Part shown: piece after piece, positions 1 to 8,339 of the stretch
Numbering within the stretch: position 1 is the stretch's first letter
Layout: each line of letters begins with the position of its first letter
Source of the DNA: Woeseiaceae bacterium
Lineage (GTDB): Bacteria > Pseudomonadota > Gammaproteobacteria > Steroidobacterales > Woeseiaceae
Reading direction: 5' to 3'
Assembly: GCA_021773035.1 (NCBI GenBank)
Contig: JAJFKU010000059.1
Coordinates: 1-64,000 of the forward strand
Length of the DNA stretch: 64,000 nucleotides
Notes under the pieces: generated by a model
Told to the model about the DNA's origin: nothing
Seen by the model: the letters and a program-made list of their open reading frames with translations, nothing else
The model's database searches: none
Program-made: the position numbers and the translations under genes

Positions 1-1
1 G

Positions 2-325
2 CAAACGCAGCGGGATGACAGTGAGTTCTGGAATTATTATCGTACGATGGATATCCCGGACAGCCTCGCTCACCGCATAGAGATCTTTAAGGAAAACGGC
101 TTTGTGTGGTCGGATTCAGTGAACTTTTTTCGCTCGCACTCCTGGATTCAGGTGATGATTGGGCAGGGTTTGTTGCCGGAACATCGTCACGGTGCAGGAC
201 GTATATTGCCACCGGAGGCATTAAGGCAAGAGCTTGAAAAGCTGAGTGGTTTTGTAAATCACAATCTTGCCAAGCTGCCGGATCACGATGACTTTATCAA
301 ACAGTATTGCCCGGCGCAGAACTGA
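2..325 (+). CDS. tryptophan halogenase family protein, C-terminal part
   Basis: The reading frame is already open at the window edge, so only the last 107 residues are present. The residues FRSHSWIQVMIGQGLLPE and the following H-G-A-G segment resemble the C-terminal region of flavin-dependent tryptophan halogenases (PrnA-like). These enzymes use FADH2, oxygen and halide to halogenate an indole or another aromatic. The FAD-binding GxGxxG and the catalytic Lys lie outside the window, so activity cannot be judged. In marine gammaproteobacteria such genes often sit beside TonB-dependent receptors in nutrient-uptake loci, and a receptor follows here on the opposite strand, converging tail to tail with 30 bp between. 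The natural substrate of such locus-bound homologues is usually unknown. Confidence 0.8.
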   Translation, partial: QTQRDDSEFWNYYRTMDIPDSLAHRIEIFKENGFVWSDSVNFFRSHSWIQVMIGQGLLPEHRHGAGRILPPEALRQELEKLSGFVNHNLAKLPDHDDFIKQYCPAQN

Positions 326-355
326 GTGGCACTGAATTCAAAGGCTCGACCTCGA

Positions 356-2446
356 TCAAAAATTGTAACGAATTGCCACTCCACCATACCAATGCCGGTC
401 AGGGGCGGGCTCGAAGTAACGGCCGCCGAATGCATTAATACGGATATTGGCTGAGTACGCCTCGTCGGCAAGATTGTTGATGCCCACAAATGGCGACAAC
501 ACCCATTGACCGAATTTCAGGTCATCCAATCCAGCTCGCAGGTTCACAACTTGGTAAGACTCGTTAAACGTCGAGTTCGCGTTATTAACGAAAAAATCTC
601 CAACGCTGAGTACATCGATAGTGCTGTAGAAGCCAGACGTATGTGTATAAGCAATCTCGGCTCGAAATAGGTTGTCCGGAATACCGGGCAGGGCGTTCCC
701 AGAAAAGTCGTTTCCGTTGTCATCAAGAAACTGATCGAATTCGAAATTCGAATAGGTGTAGGCGATTGAAAACCTGAGGCTATCGAGTGGTTGGCTAATA
801 AACGAAACTTCGACGCCCTCACGTTTCGATTTGCCGGCATTCGAGAAAAAATCGCGGCCGGGTTGCGAGGCCAGTTCGAAGGGAATCAGTTCGTCTTCAA
901 CGTCAATTGTAAACAGCGACACCTCGTAACGGTGCCGCTCAGCAATCGTTCCGCGGACACCCACCTCGTAATTCGTTGCGAGCTGTGGGTCAACGGTCGG
1001 ATTGAAGCCGCCAGTGCCGCTCGGATTCGCTAATTCAGTGGTCGTAGGCGTTTCAAAGGCTGTCGAAATTGTTCCGTAAACGCTGGCTGAATCGAATGCA
1101 GAATACGAGATACCAATCATCGGACTGACTTCGCTCAAGCTGCGATTGCCGGAATCGTTACCATCCGCCAGGAATCGATCTTCAACTTCAAATTCAACTT
1201 CGTCGTAACGCACGCCGACGGTCAGCGCCAAGCGGTCATTCAGTGTGATTTCATTCTGTGCAAATATGCCAATGCTTTTGACCAACTCATTTTGATCAAG
1301 TGTAGCTGCACCCAAAACGCCTGAATTATTGTCGAAACGCTGCCGATCATCGTCCTGGCGATCAATGTCAGTGCCAATGATGAGCCGATTCGGTTTGCCC
1401 CACAATTCGGCGTCATAGGAATAGCTTGCTCCGCCGCCAACAAAAGAGCGGTCAAAAGCGACCGCGCCGCCACCTGTAAAGGGCAGCCTGTTGGCGAAAT
1501 CGCGCCGCACGTAGTAATTGCGCAAACGAATCTCGTGGTGTTCGCCAAACGACCTTTTGTAACTCAGCCCAACTCGCTGTTGGTCCAGAGATTCTCCGGT
1601 GTTGAAATCCAGGTTTCGTTGCCGCGCCGTCGTTGGTGCAGATTCGGACTGAGCCAGGTCGATTCCGCCTGGGTCGTTTGCGATCGGTTGGTCAGTGGCA
1701 TTAAGAACCACACCGAATTCCGATTTGTCGTCAATTGCAAAAACGAAGCGTGCATTCAACAGGGTGTTTTCGGTCTCGCTGTGTTCGCGATAACCATCAA
1801 ACTTCATGTCTGACAGATTAACGAGATAATTCAATCGACCTGCATTTCCGCCGGCCTTGATTTGAACGTTTTCAAAACCGTATTCGCCGCTGGATAGTCG
1901 CGCCTCGAGAAACGGTTCAACAGGGCCGCGCTCTGAGGTGATGTTGATGACGCCGCCTGACGCATTTCCGTACAGCGATGACGAAGGCCCGCGAATCACT
2001 TCAATTTGTTCAACAGAGCCAATATCGATGCCGTCAGACTGGCCCTGACCGTCGGGGAGCGATTCTGGAATTCCGTCGACTATGATTTTTACTCCGCGAA
2101 TGCCGAAATTGGAGCGTGCGCCAAAACCACGAATCGCGATGCGAAGGTCCTGAGCGAAATTGTATCGATCCTGCATAAACAGGCCGGGTACGGCGGCGAG
2201 CGACTCGTCCAGACCCACTTGCTGGCGACCGAGTTGAATGTCCCGCTTGCTAATCGCGCTGATTGCCGCAGGGACCTGATCGATGCGTTTTTCCATGCGC
2301 GTCGCGCGCACAATGATTTCATTAAGTTTCGACGGATCAGCCGCTATCTCGGTGTTTTCAGCCAGCACATTGCCAGCGCTGGCAAGCGCAGCTGCTGTGA
2401 TAAAAAACAGGCCCGGCCTGACCCGGTGAATTCGAATTCCCATCAA
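356..2446 (-). CDS. TonB-dependent outer-membrane receptor
   Basis: A 696-residue outer-membrane receptor that would import a scarce ligand using TonB/ExbBD energy. Residues 1-29 form a signal peptide ending in NVLA. A TonB-box-like stretch (LNEIIVRAT) follows near residue 40. The plug domain then carries the family signatures VPGLFMQDR, IRGFGARSNFGIRG and VEQIEVIRGPSSSLYGNASG. The rest is a 22-strand-type barrel ending in the terminal Phe needed for assembly (YGGVAIRYNF). The FGIRGVKIIVDGIP pattern is seen in siderophore/ferric-citrate-like receptors, but the neighbouring sugar isomerase and dehydrogenase make an organic ligand equally plausible. Length and both ends are normal. The divergent gene starts about 250 bp away. 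Confidence 0.93.
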   Translation of the reverse strand: MMGIRIHRVRPGLFFITAAALASAGNVLAENTEIAADPSKLNEIIVRATRMEKRIDQVPAAISAISKRDIQLGRQQVGLDESLAAVPGLFMQDRYNFAQDLRIAIRGFGARSNFGIRGVKIIVDGIPESLPDGQGQSDGIDIGSVEQIEVIRGPSSSLYGNASGGVINITSERGPVEPFLEARLSSGEYGFENVQIKAGGNAGRLNYLVNLSDMKFDGYREHSETENTLLNARFVFAIDDKSEFGVVLNATDQPIANDPGGIDLAQSESAPTTARQRNLDFNTGESLDQQRVGLSYKRSFGEHHEIRLRNYYVRRDFANRLPFTGGGAVAFDRSFVGGGASYSYDAELWGKPNRLIIGTDIDRQDDDRQRFDNNSGVLGAATLDQNELVKSIGIFAQNEITLNDRLALTVGVRYDEVEFEVEDRFLADGNDSGNRSLSEVSPMIGISYSAFDSASVYGTISTAFETPTTTELANPSGTGGFNPTVDPQLATNYEVGVRGTIAERHRYEVSLFTIDVEDELIPFELASQPGRDFFSNAGKSKREGVEVSFISQPLDSLRFSIAYTYSNFEFDQFLDDNGNDFSGNALPGIPDNLFRAEIAYTHTSGFYSTIDVLSVGDFFVNNANSTFNESYQVVNLRAGLDDLKFGQWVLSPFVGINNLADEAYSANIRINAFGGRYFEPAPDRHWYGGVAIRYNF

Positions 2447-2694
2447 TTTATTATCTCTGGTTTGTTATTGTTCTGCGCCGCACGCGCGGTCCGGCGTTGC
2501 GCTGATTGCCTCCTGCGGCGATCAGCAAGCGGGGGGGGTCACTACGAGTAGCCGCTCCCGATACTGGAAAAACTACCTACTTTAGACTTTGCCTACAAGG
2601 TTTTATCGCCGGGTCTGTTGGGGCATCGGGGCTTGCATAGCACGAAGCCTGCATACATTCTTGAGTCAAACCGGCATTCATAATGGGCAATGCG

Positions 2695-3750
2695 ATGAGA
2701 ACCATGAAAGGCCCCGCGATATTTCTTGCTCAGTTTGCAGCGGACGAAGCGCCGTTTAACACGCTGGACAGCATAGCGAAATGGGCGGCCGACCTCGGTT
2801 TCAAAGGCGTACAGATTCCCACCTGGGACGAGCGCCTGATTGACCTGGCACAAGCTGCTGGCAGTCGTGCGTATTGCGATGATCTGCGCGCCACGCTCGA
2901 CAAACATGGCTTGGAGCCGACCGAGCTGTCGACGCATCTACAGGGCCAACTGGTAGCGGTGCACCCGGCTTACGACAGCTTATTCGATGCCTTTGCTGCG
3001 CCCGACGTTCGTGGCAAACCGGACGTGCGGCAACGGTGGGCCGTCGATCAACTGCTGCTGGCTGCCAAGGCATCCGCGAATCTCGGGCTTACGGCGCACG
3101 CCACGTTTTCCGGCGCGCTGGCCTGGCCGTATCTATATCCGTGGCCGCAGCGGCCGGCCGGGCTGGTTGAGACTGCATTCGACGAACTCGCGAAACGGTG
3201 GCTACCCATACTGAACGCGTTTGAGGATGCCGGTGTTGATCTTTGCTATGAAATTCACCCGGGCGAAGACCTGCACGACGGCATCACGTTTGAAATGTTT
3301 CTTGAGCGTGTCAAAAATCATCCGCGCTGCAACATGTTATACGACCCCAGCCACTACGTGCTTCAGGCGCTGGAATATGTTGAGCACATCGACATTTATC
3401 ACGAACGCATCAAGATGTTTCACGTCAAGGATGCTGAATTGAATCCGACGGGCCGTCAGGGCGTTTACGGCGGTTACCAGTCGTGGGCCGATCGGGCGGG
3501 ACGTTTCCGTTCGCTGGGTGACGGACAGGTCGATTTCGGCGCTATTTTCTCGAAGTTCGCGCAGTACGACTTTGCTGGCTGGGCCGTGCTCGAATGGGAA
3601 TGCTGCTTGAAGAACCCTGAAGACGGGGCCCGCGAGGGTGCCAGGTTCATCAGCGATCACATCATTCGCGTAACCGAACGCGCGTTTGACGATTTCGCCG
3701 GCACGGAAATCGATGTCAGAACGAACAGGGACCTCTTGGGTCTCTCTTAG
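2695..3750 (+). CDS. sugar phosphate isomerase/epimerase family protein (xylose-isomerase-like TIM barrel)
   Basis: A TIM-barrel protein of the AP endonuclease 2 / sugar isomerase superfamily, 351 residues. It likely interconverts a keto sugar or inositol derivative in the cytoplasm using a divalent metal. Family features are FKGVQIPTWD near the start, the metal-ligand glutamate in CYEIHPGED, the HVKDAEL strand and the second glutamate in LEWECCLKNPEDGAREGA. An ATG lies 12 bases upstream (2683) and another 9 bases downstream (2704). I chose 2695 because MRTMKGPA matches the usual start of this subfamily (MKTIKGPA-like); no strong ribosome site decides it. The dehydrogenase that follows after 9 bp is its usual operon partner. 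Confidence 0.85.
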   Translation: MRTMKGPAIFLAQFAADEAPFNTLDSIAKWAADLGFKGVQIPTWDERLIDLAQAAGSRAYCDDLRATLDKHGLEPTELSTHLQGQLVAVHPAYDSLFDAFAAPDVRGKPDVRQRWAVDQLLLAAKASANLGLTAHATFSGALAWPYLYPWPQRPAGLVETAFDELAKRWLPILNAFEDAGVDLCYEIHPGEDLHDGITFEMFLERVKNHPRCNMLYDPSHYVLQALEYVEHIDIYHERIKMFHVKDAELNPTGRQGVYGGYQSWADRAGRFRSLGDGQVDFGAIFSKFAQYDFAGWAVLEWECCLKNPEDGAREGARFISDHIIRVTERAFDDFAGTEIDVRTNRDLLGLS

Positions 3751-3759
3751 GAAACCAAA

Positions 3760-4917
3760 ATGGTGAATGCAACACAGGATCGCAGGATTCGACTGGGAAT
3801 GGTCGGCGGTGGCCAGGGTGCGTTTATTGGCGCCGTGCATCGCATCGCAGCGCGCCTCGATGACGAGTACGAACTCTGCGCCGGCGCATTGTCATCGGAC
3901 CCGGAGCGGGCGATGGCATCAGCGCAAGAAGTCGGTCTTGCAGCCGACCGTTCCTACGGCAGCTACGAGGAGATGGTGGCCGGCGAGTCGGCTCGGGAAG
4001 GCGGCATCGAGGCCGTGGCGATCGTGACACCGAATCACAGCCATTACGCAATCGCAAAAGCGTTCCTTGCGGCAGGCATTCATGTCATTTGCGATAAGCC
4101 GATGACTGTTACGGTCGAAGAAGCCGAATCCCTGCAGGCTGCTGCACGAGATGCCGGCCGTATCCTGGCGGTCACCTACAACTACACCGGATATCCAATG
4201 GTTCGGCAGGCCCAGGCAATGATTGAGCGCGGCGACCTCGGCGCAATACGCGTAGTGCAAGTTCAGTACGCCCAGGACTGGCTCAGTGAGCCAATCGAAT
4301 CCGATGGACAGAAGCAGGCCGCATGGCGCACCGATCCGGCTAAATCAGGCGCGGGGGGCTGTATTGGTGACATCGGTACGCATGCGTATCACCTGGCGTG
4401 TTTCGTAACCGGCCTTGAGCTCGAAGCGCTGTGCGCGGATCTCTCAGCGTTCGTTGACGGACGTCGGCTGGACGACAATGCGCACTTGTTGCTGCGTTTC
4501 ACGAGCGGTGCGAAAGGCATGCTCTGGGCCAGCCAGGTAGCCGTCGGCAACGAGAACAATTTGCGGCTCAGTGTTTACGGTGACAAGGGTGGCCTGGCTT
4601 GGCGACAGCAGCAACCCAATGAACTGACATTCACCACACTGGGCGAAACGCCACGCATCATCACGCGCGGCAGCCCGGCGGCTACGGACGCAACGCTTAG
4701 CGGGACGAGAATTCCGGCCGGGCATCCTGAAGGCTATCTTGAGGCATTCGCCACCATCTATCGCGAAGTTGCGGCTGCCATTCGCACAGCCCGTGACGGT
4801 AAAGCTGTGGACATCAACGCCCTCTTCCCAACCGGCGCCGACGGCAAAGCGGGTGTCGCGTTCGTGGAGGCGGCTGTTCGTTCTAGCGCGGCTGGTTGTG
4901 CGTGGGTCGAACTCTAG
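3760..4917 (+). CDS. Gfo/Idh/MocA family oxidoreductase
   Basis: An NAD(P)-dependent sugar or inositol dehydrogenase of 385 residues. The N-terminal Rossmann fold shows GMVGGGQGAFIGAVHR near residue 12. The conserved catalytic (E/D)KP motif is present as ICDKPMTV, and the substrate-domain motif GGCIGDIGTHAYHL carries the Asp and His used in catalysis. It is co-directional with the isomerase just upstream (9 bp gap), so the pair probably acts on one sugar: oxidation to a keto sugar followed by isomerisation. The exact substrate is not readable from sequence. The start ATG follows AGGAAACCAAA, a modest ribosome site. Confidence 0.9.
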   Translation: MVNATQDRRIRLGMVGGGQGAFIGAVHRIAARLDDEYELCAGALSSDPERAMASAQEVGLAADRSYGSYEEMVAGESAREGGIEAVAIVTPNHSHYAIAKAFLAAGIHVICDKPMTVTVEEAESLQAAARDAGRILAVTYNYTGYPMVRQAQAMIERGDLGAIRVVQVQYAQDWLSEPIESDGQKQAAWRTDPAKSGAGGCIGDIGTHAYHLACFVTGLELEALCADLSAFVDGRRLDDNAHLLLRFTSGAKGMLWASQVAVGNENNLRLSVYGDKGGLAWRQQQPNELTFTTLGETPRIITRGSPAATDATLSGTRIPAGHPEGYLEAFATIYREVAAAIRTARDGKAVDINALFPTGADGKAGVAFVEAAVRSSAAGCAWVEL

Positions 4918-4987
4918 TCGTTCGCGGTCACACGGCTGACGCTGCTGCTCTCATACTGGCTTTGAGATTGGAGCTGAATGTGTCACG

Positions 4988-5464
4988 CATCTATTCGGAT
5001 TTTACACCCGAAAGATCGCTCCATTGCACAACGTGTTGCTTGCCGCCCCATCCTATATCGCCCGACATGGGGAACCGTCCGTGCCTGAGGATTTGCTGAA
5101 CCACAACTGCCTGCACTATGCCTATTCACGAGATGTCCAAGAATGGGTGTTGTTGTCTGCGGATGGTGACGTCCGAATCCGTACCAATGGGAGCTACCGC
5201 GTCAACAACGGTGACGCTTTGAAGGAAGCAGTCCTTGGCGGTACCGGGATCGCGAGGCTTCAGACATTCGTCGCCGCACCGGACATCGCGACGGGGCGGC
5301 TGGTGCAGGTCTTACCAGAGTACCGGATGCCGGCGCAATCCCTCTATGCCATCTTCCCCGAACGCCGCCATCTCCCCGCCAAAGTACGCGTGTTTGTTGA
5401 TTTCGTGGTTGAACGCATTGGCGCCGAGTTGCCGTCATGGGACAAGAAAGCAGGGCTTGTGTAA
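4988..5464 (+). pseudogene. LysR-family regulator remnant (effector-binding C-terminus only)
   Basis: The frame reads HLFGFYTRKIAPLHNVLLAA, followed by PSYIARHGEP, then the rest of a LysR substrate-binding domain to ERIGAELPSWD. This matches the back half of LysR-type transcriptional regulators. The N-terminal winged helix and the first half of the effector domain are absent: upstream in frame there is unrelated sequence and a TGA at 4937. A short product could start at TTG 5024 but would lack DNA binding. I therefore call it a decayed gene, perhaps the former regulator of the neighbouring sugar genes or of the accessory genes downstream. Confidence 0.75.
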
Positions 5465-5521
5465 CTCTCAGCTGGCCGGTTATGGGCGTAAGGCGACCAT
5501 CGAACCCTATCAGGATGTTGC

Positions 5522-5995
5522 CTATTCTTGATCATCTGAATTGAAGCGCAATCTTAGGTAGTTTTCGAAGCTTGGTTTATCGTCTCGGCAAAGTACTGTT
5601 TTTATCCAAGCTTCACTTTCAAAGCTTATTACCTTTAATTCGTGGACACACGCAACTAAAGATTTATCAGGTTCAGCAGAAACGGACCTGGGATTGCCTA
5701 GGGGAGACGAAAACAACTTGTGATGAATAATATCTTCCTTTTCCCACCAGTCCAGTAGATACCAATTTCGCAATGTTCCGTGATGAATTATTAAGAAACC
5801 AACGCCATAACGTTGTTCAGACGAAGCAGGTTGCGGTAAGTGCGCTCGTGCAATTGTCATTCCCTCTGACAAAATCTCACCTGGGAGGGGTAGTGATTTC
5901 GCAGAAATTCCATAGACCTTAATACGCCATCCCTCTGAGTTGATTTGATCAATAAATTTTGTCGGCCGCATAAGATAAGGTTCGAAATTATGCAT
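5522..5995 (-). CDS. hypothetical protein
   Basis: A 157-residue soluble protein beginning MHNFEPYLMRPTKFIDQI. I do not recognise the family. Visible are a Trp-rich centre (NWYLLDWWEKEDIIHHKLF), several acidic patches, no signal peptide and no membrane segment. The composition is ordinary for a folded cytoplasmic protein and there are no internal stops. It stands alone between a LysR remnant and an IS3 scar, which suggests acquired accessory DNA. Confidence 0.6.
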   Translation of the reverse strand: MHNFEPYLMRPTKFIDQINSEGWRIKVYGISAKSLPLPGEILSEGMTIARAHLPQPASSEQRYGVGFLIIHHGTLRNWYLLDWWEKEDIIHHKLFSSPLGNPRSVSAEPDKSLVACVHELKVISFESEAWIKTVLCRDDKPSFENYLRLRFNSDDQE

Positions 5996-6086
5996 TCAGC
6001 TCTCCATTTCGCTGACTAAGTGAATAGTGCGCCAAGACGCTATGTTTCTATGCCGATTGCTGCAAATTCCGTCCCGGTTGAAGTGA

Positions 6087-6281
6087 CCGCTTCGGGTCGA
6101 CGTCCCGGATAAGCCTGTTGTAGGGAATCGCGGCAATCTCGACTCCAGCCCGATACTGTACGAACAATGGCGAGCCCGCTACAACAATGAACGACCGCAC
6201 GACTTACTGAATGACATGACGCCTGTGGAATATCTGCAGGCAAATAACCGACCCGGAAACTCTAATCTAGCCCGAGACTAA
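6087..6281 (+). pseudogene. IS3-family transposase (OrfB) C-terminal remnant
   Basis: The frame ends YEQWRARYNNERPHDLL, then NDMTPVEYLQANNR and a TAA stop. This is the characteristic tail of the IS3-family rve integrase domain (usual form WxxxYNxxRPHxxLGxxTPxEY). Everything upstream of 6087 is missing; a stop in frame precedes it. The same tail, more decayed, recurs on the opposite strand near 53.5 kb and is followed by the same 13-bp end sequence, so both are relics of one IS type. Confidence 0.8.
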
Positions 6282-6284
6282 TCT

Positions 6285-6297
6285 GGGGAGGTTTACA
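6285..6297 (+). repeat. IS3-type terminal inverted-repeat end
   Basis: GGGGAGGTTTACA, just after the transposase stop. The same 13 bases occur in reverse complement at 53415-53427, also directly outside a copy of the same transposase tail. This places the right end of the element. No matching left end was found nearby. Confidence 0.6.
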
Positions 6298-6392
6298 AGG
6301 CTAATAGGGGTAACGTCACCAGGAAAAGTAGACCGGAAGATTCGTCAACATTCAGGACGAAATTTTAAGATAGACAATTTAGCAAGGGTGAC

Positions 6393-6848
6393 TTACTTGG
6401 TACTGACCCTTACTATATCGCTAGTTTCTCCGCCGTACATATTTTTCTTTTCAGGGTCTTCGGTAAAATATTCGATAAATTCAAATTCAAACCCTTCCGG
6501 CTCCACAAAATATACGGTTTTTCTGTAAGGGTGGTCAGCTCCAATAGTGCCGATCTCGTAACCGTTTTTCTGTAAACGCTCTGTAATAGCATTAACATCA
6601 TCAACGACGAAACCAATATGAGCGAGGCCAGGTGAAATTCCCCGCAAGTCTCGGTTTTTACCTTCGCCCCTGTCATTGAGTGTTATGTAGCAATCATCAT
6701 CACCGATATGCGCCCAATTGCGTGGAAAACCATACCACTCACTTTTCCCATCACCCCGAACCCTCCAGTGCGGAAACGCGGCAAGCAGGAATGCTTTAGT
6801 AGCTTCAATATCTTTAACAACCAAATTTACATGCTCAAGTCTAAACAT
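6393..6848 (-). CDS. VOC (glyoxalase/bleomycin-resistance fold) family protein
   Basis: A single-domain 151-residue protein of the vicinal-oxygen-chelate superfamily, with paired beta-alpha-beta-beta-beta units: MFRLEHVNLVVKDIEATKAF at the start and LAHIGFVVDDVNAITERLQ in the second half. Candidate metal ligands are the His in LEHVNLVV, His in LAHIGFVV and Glu in FEFEFIEYF. The start at 6848 is fixed by AAGGAGATTTGACT directly before ATG; a longer reading frame upstream lacks such a site. It could be a dioxygenase, lyase or drug-sequestering protein; sequence alone does not decide. Its start lies inside the 3' end of the upstream oxidoreductase frame, so translation may be coupled. Confidence 0.85.
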   Translation of the reverse strand: MFRLEHVNLVVKDIEATKAFLLAAFPHWRVRGDGKSEWYGFPRNWAHIGDDDCYITLNDRGEGKNRDLRGISPGLAHIGFVVDDVNAITERLQKNGYEIGTIGADHPYRKTVYFVEPEGFEFEFIEYFTEDPEKKNMYGGETSDIVRVSTK

Positions 6849-7515
6849 AGTCAAATCTCCTTGGCCGTACTCCGGACTCACAGCTCAGCCGATCGGTTTT
6901 TGTCAAACGGCTTTCGTCAACAATTCTTTCGACCTGAGTGGCAAAAATCTTTTGCCCAATGTTATGTGCTGTTTTCAGACATGATTCCGGGTCCGATTGG
7001 AACATCAGTTCCGATGTTTTGACGGGCGCCCCGCAATAATCGAAAATTCCGTGATTGATCTGAGTCTTCATTGCTCCGTAATAGCCGTGCCGGGCATAGG
7101 TACGAATACCTGCCCCCGCAATGGAAATAATGTGGACGGGTAAATACCGCAGCTTTTTAATGAGCCTGTCGCTCGAAGTGTCGTCATACGCCCAGCCATT
7201 GGTGAACACGCGGTCAATCCAGCCTTTCAGCAGAGCCGGAAACGACCACCAGTAAACAGGATGGACAAGAACCAGGGCGTCTGCACGGCCAATCCTTCGC
7301 TGTTCGGCGAGGATTTCGGGTGTGGGATTGGCCTTTCCCTGAAGGACGTCTACATCTTCTAGTGTATAGCTGGGATCGAATTTTTCTGCAGCAAGGTCTG
7401 CGATTTCTGTGGTGTTGTACTGGCCGTTTAGGGAAACGCCGTCGGCTATCTGCTCTGCAACGCGATGTGTAAGAGACTTTGGATTTGGGTTGGCAACGAC
7501 AATAAGAGCATGCAT
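6841..7515 (-). CDS. NAD(P)H-dependent flavin oxidoreductase (flavodoxin-like, MdaB/NQO type)
   Basis: A flavodoxin-fold quinone/NADPH reductase, 224 residues. The FMN/FAD-binding loops are visible: VVANPNPKSLTHRVAEQ at the start, LVLVHPVYWWSFPALLKGWID centrally and SIAGAGIRTYARHGYYG later. Such enzymes reduce quinones or electrophiles by two electrons, often as a detoxification response. The last 30 or so residues (VERIVDESRLTKTDRLS and onward) are not family sequence. They are encoded by a 50-bp copy of this gene's own promoter/operator segment, so the frame appears to have been extended by that duplication. The stop overlaps the start of the VOC gene by 8 bp. Confidence 0.87.
   Translation of the reverse strand: MHALIVVANPNPKSLTHRVAEQIADGVSLNGQYNTTEIADLAAEKFDPSYTLEDVDVLQGKANPTPEILAEQRRIGRADALVLVHPVYWWSFPALLKGWIDRVFTNGWAYDDTSSDRLIKKLRYLPVHIISIAGAGIRTYARHGYYGAMKTQINHGIFDYCGAPVKTSELMFQSDPESCLKTAHNIGQKIFATQVERIVDESRLTKTDRLSCESGVRPRRFDYV
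6889..6938 (-). repeat. 50-bp direct repeat, copy B (duplicated promoter/operator)
   Basis: By my alignment it matches 7553-7602 at 44 of 50 positions without gaps. It keeps the TTGACA hexamer and the ACCGATCGG operator-like core. It lacks the -10 that copy A has (GCTGTG where copy A has TCTAAT). It lies within the oxidoreductase frame, immediately upstream of the VOC gene. Confidence 0.8.
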
Positions 7516-7542
7516 GGCTGTATTCCTGTGACTTTATCTGTA

Positions 7543-7570
7543 ATTAGATTAACCGGTCGGTTCTTGTCAA
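7543..7570 (-). promoter_or_regulatory. promoter with TetR-type operator for the oxidoreductase gene
   Basis: On the minus strand TTGACA (7570-7565) and TCTAAT (7548-7543) are separated by 16 bp. The spacer carries AACCGACCGGTT, the near-palindromic core often bound by TetR/AcrR repressors of oxidoreductase genes. The gene start is 28 bp downstream. The repressor gene itself is not adjacent. Confidence 0.6.
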
Positions 7571-7602
7571 ACGGCTTTCGTCAGCAATTATTCCGCCCTG
7601 AG
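7553..7602 (-). repeat. 50-bp direct repeat, copy A
   Basis: The intact copy, containing the -35 hexamer and operator core of the oxidoreductase promoter plus about 30 bp further upstream. It is repeated 664 bp away at 6889-6938 in the same orientation. Confidence 0.8.
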
Positions 7603-7650
7603 ATGTATGTCGGCGAAGCTTCAATGCTAACGTCCACTGGAACACCAGTG

Positions 7651-8262
7651 TTAAACGTCGCCCTTCAGCGGCCGGTACGGTTCTTCCTGAACGGTATGGC
7701 CGTATACGATCTTTACGAAGATGAGTGGCACCACCCACTCCAAACCCACACCAAGCGGCAAAAAGTACCTGTGTACGATGATGGCCAAAACAATGAACAG
7801 GAAGGCCGTGGGGCGCTGGAGGTAAAGCGGTGTTGATGTCACTGCCAAAACGCTAATAACCAGCCCTATGTACCAGGCTACGCCGGCAATCAGGTTCGCT
7901 TCAGGTATCAGCAACGCCAGTACGATGGTATGGATATGCAGAATAGCGAAGTTGCTATCTGATTTAAGGAAGCGGACTACGCCGGAATCACCGTCCTTAC
8001 TCGCAGTATGGAAAAACCGTTTACCGGAATTGGTGACATTCGCAATGGCCCCACCTACGATATCGAAAGCGAAAAATCCACAGACAGCGTACTGCCACCA
8101 TGCCCATGGATAGGCATCAAGATACCAGAGAGCTAGATAGGTGAAACCTGCAAGGGAGGAAGTCGCATAGACAAGAAAGCGCTCCGCCGCTGTCGCACCA
8201 CTGCCAACAGTCAGTTCAGCTGGTTCTGAGAATTCCCAAACTATGTTGCCAGGTTTACGCAT
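7651..8262 (-). CDS. conserved membrane protein of unknown function
   Basis: A 203-residue integral membrane protein. Hydrophobic segments lie at about 35-52 (TSSLAGFTYLALWYLDAYPW), 58-75, 107-125 (ILHIHTIVLALLIPEANLIAG), 128-145 and 155-185. This gives five or six likely membrane passes with a short soluble N-terminus (MRKPGNIVWEFSEPAEL). I do not recognise the family. It lies just upstream of the oxidoreductase promoter on the same strand and may be transcribed into it. Confidence 0.7.
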   Translation of the reverse strand: MRKPGNIVWEFSEPAELTVGSGATAAERFLVYATSSLAGFTYLALWYLDAYPWAWWQYAVCGFFAFDIVGGAIANVTNSGKRFFHTASKDGDSGVVRFLKSDSNFAILHIHTIVLALLIPEANLIAGVAWYIGLVISVLAVTSTPLYLQRPTAFLFIVLAIIVHRYFLPLGVGLEWVVPLIFVKIVYGHTVQEEPYRPLKGDV

Positions 8263-8280
8263 ATTCTTTGGTGACCTTTA

Positions 8281-8315
8281 ACGTTTGCAATAAACGGCGT
8301 GGGGAACGCAAACGT
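8281..8315. terminator. inverted repeat between converging ends, possible terminator
   Basis: ACGTTTGC (8281-8288) and GCAAACGT (8308-8315) form a perfect 8-bp stem around a 19-base loop, 25 bp after the stop of the oxidase operon. There is no U tract and the loop is large, so a protein-binding site is an alternative. Confidence 0.3.
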
Positions 8316-8339
8316 CCGGCGATACCGTGACGGGCGAAG

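Noticed and set aside
2530..2538. G-tract (eight G) near the receptor promoter, with similar runs near 19.15 and 40.2 kb
   Set aside because: Phase-variation tracts are possible in principle, but none lies at a codon or promoter spacer where length change would switch a gene.
2006..2551. Long open frame antisense to the TonB receptor
   Set aside because: It mirrors the codon pattern of the receptor, has no recognisable family and no ribosome site. The receptor reading is complete.
4444..4725. Antisense frame in the Gfo/Idh gene
   Set aside because: Shadow of a well-supported gene.
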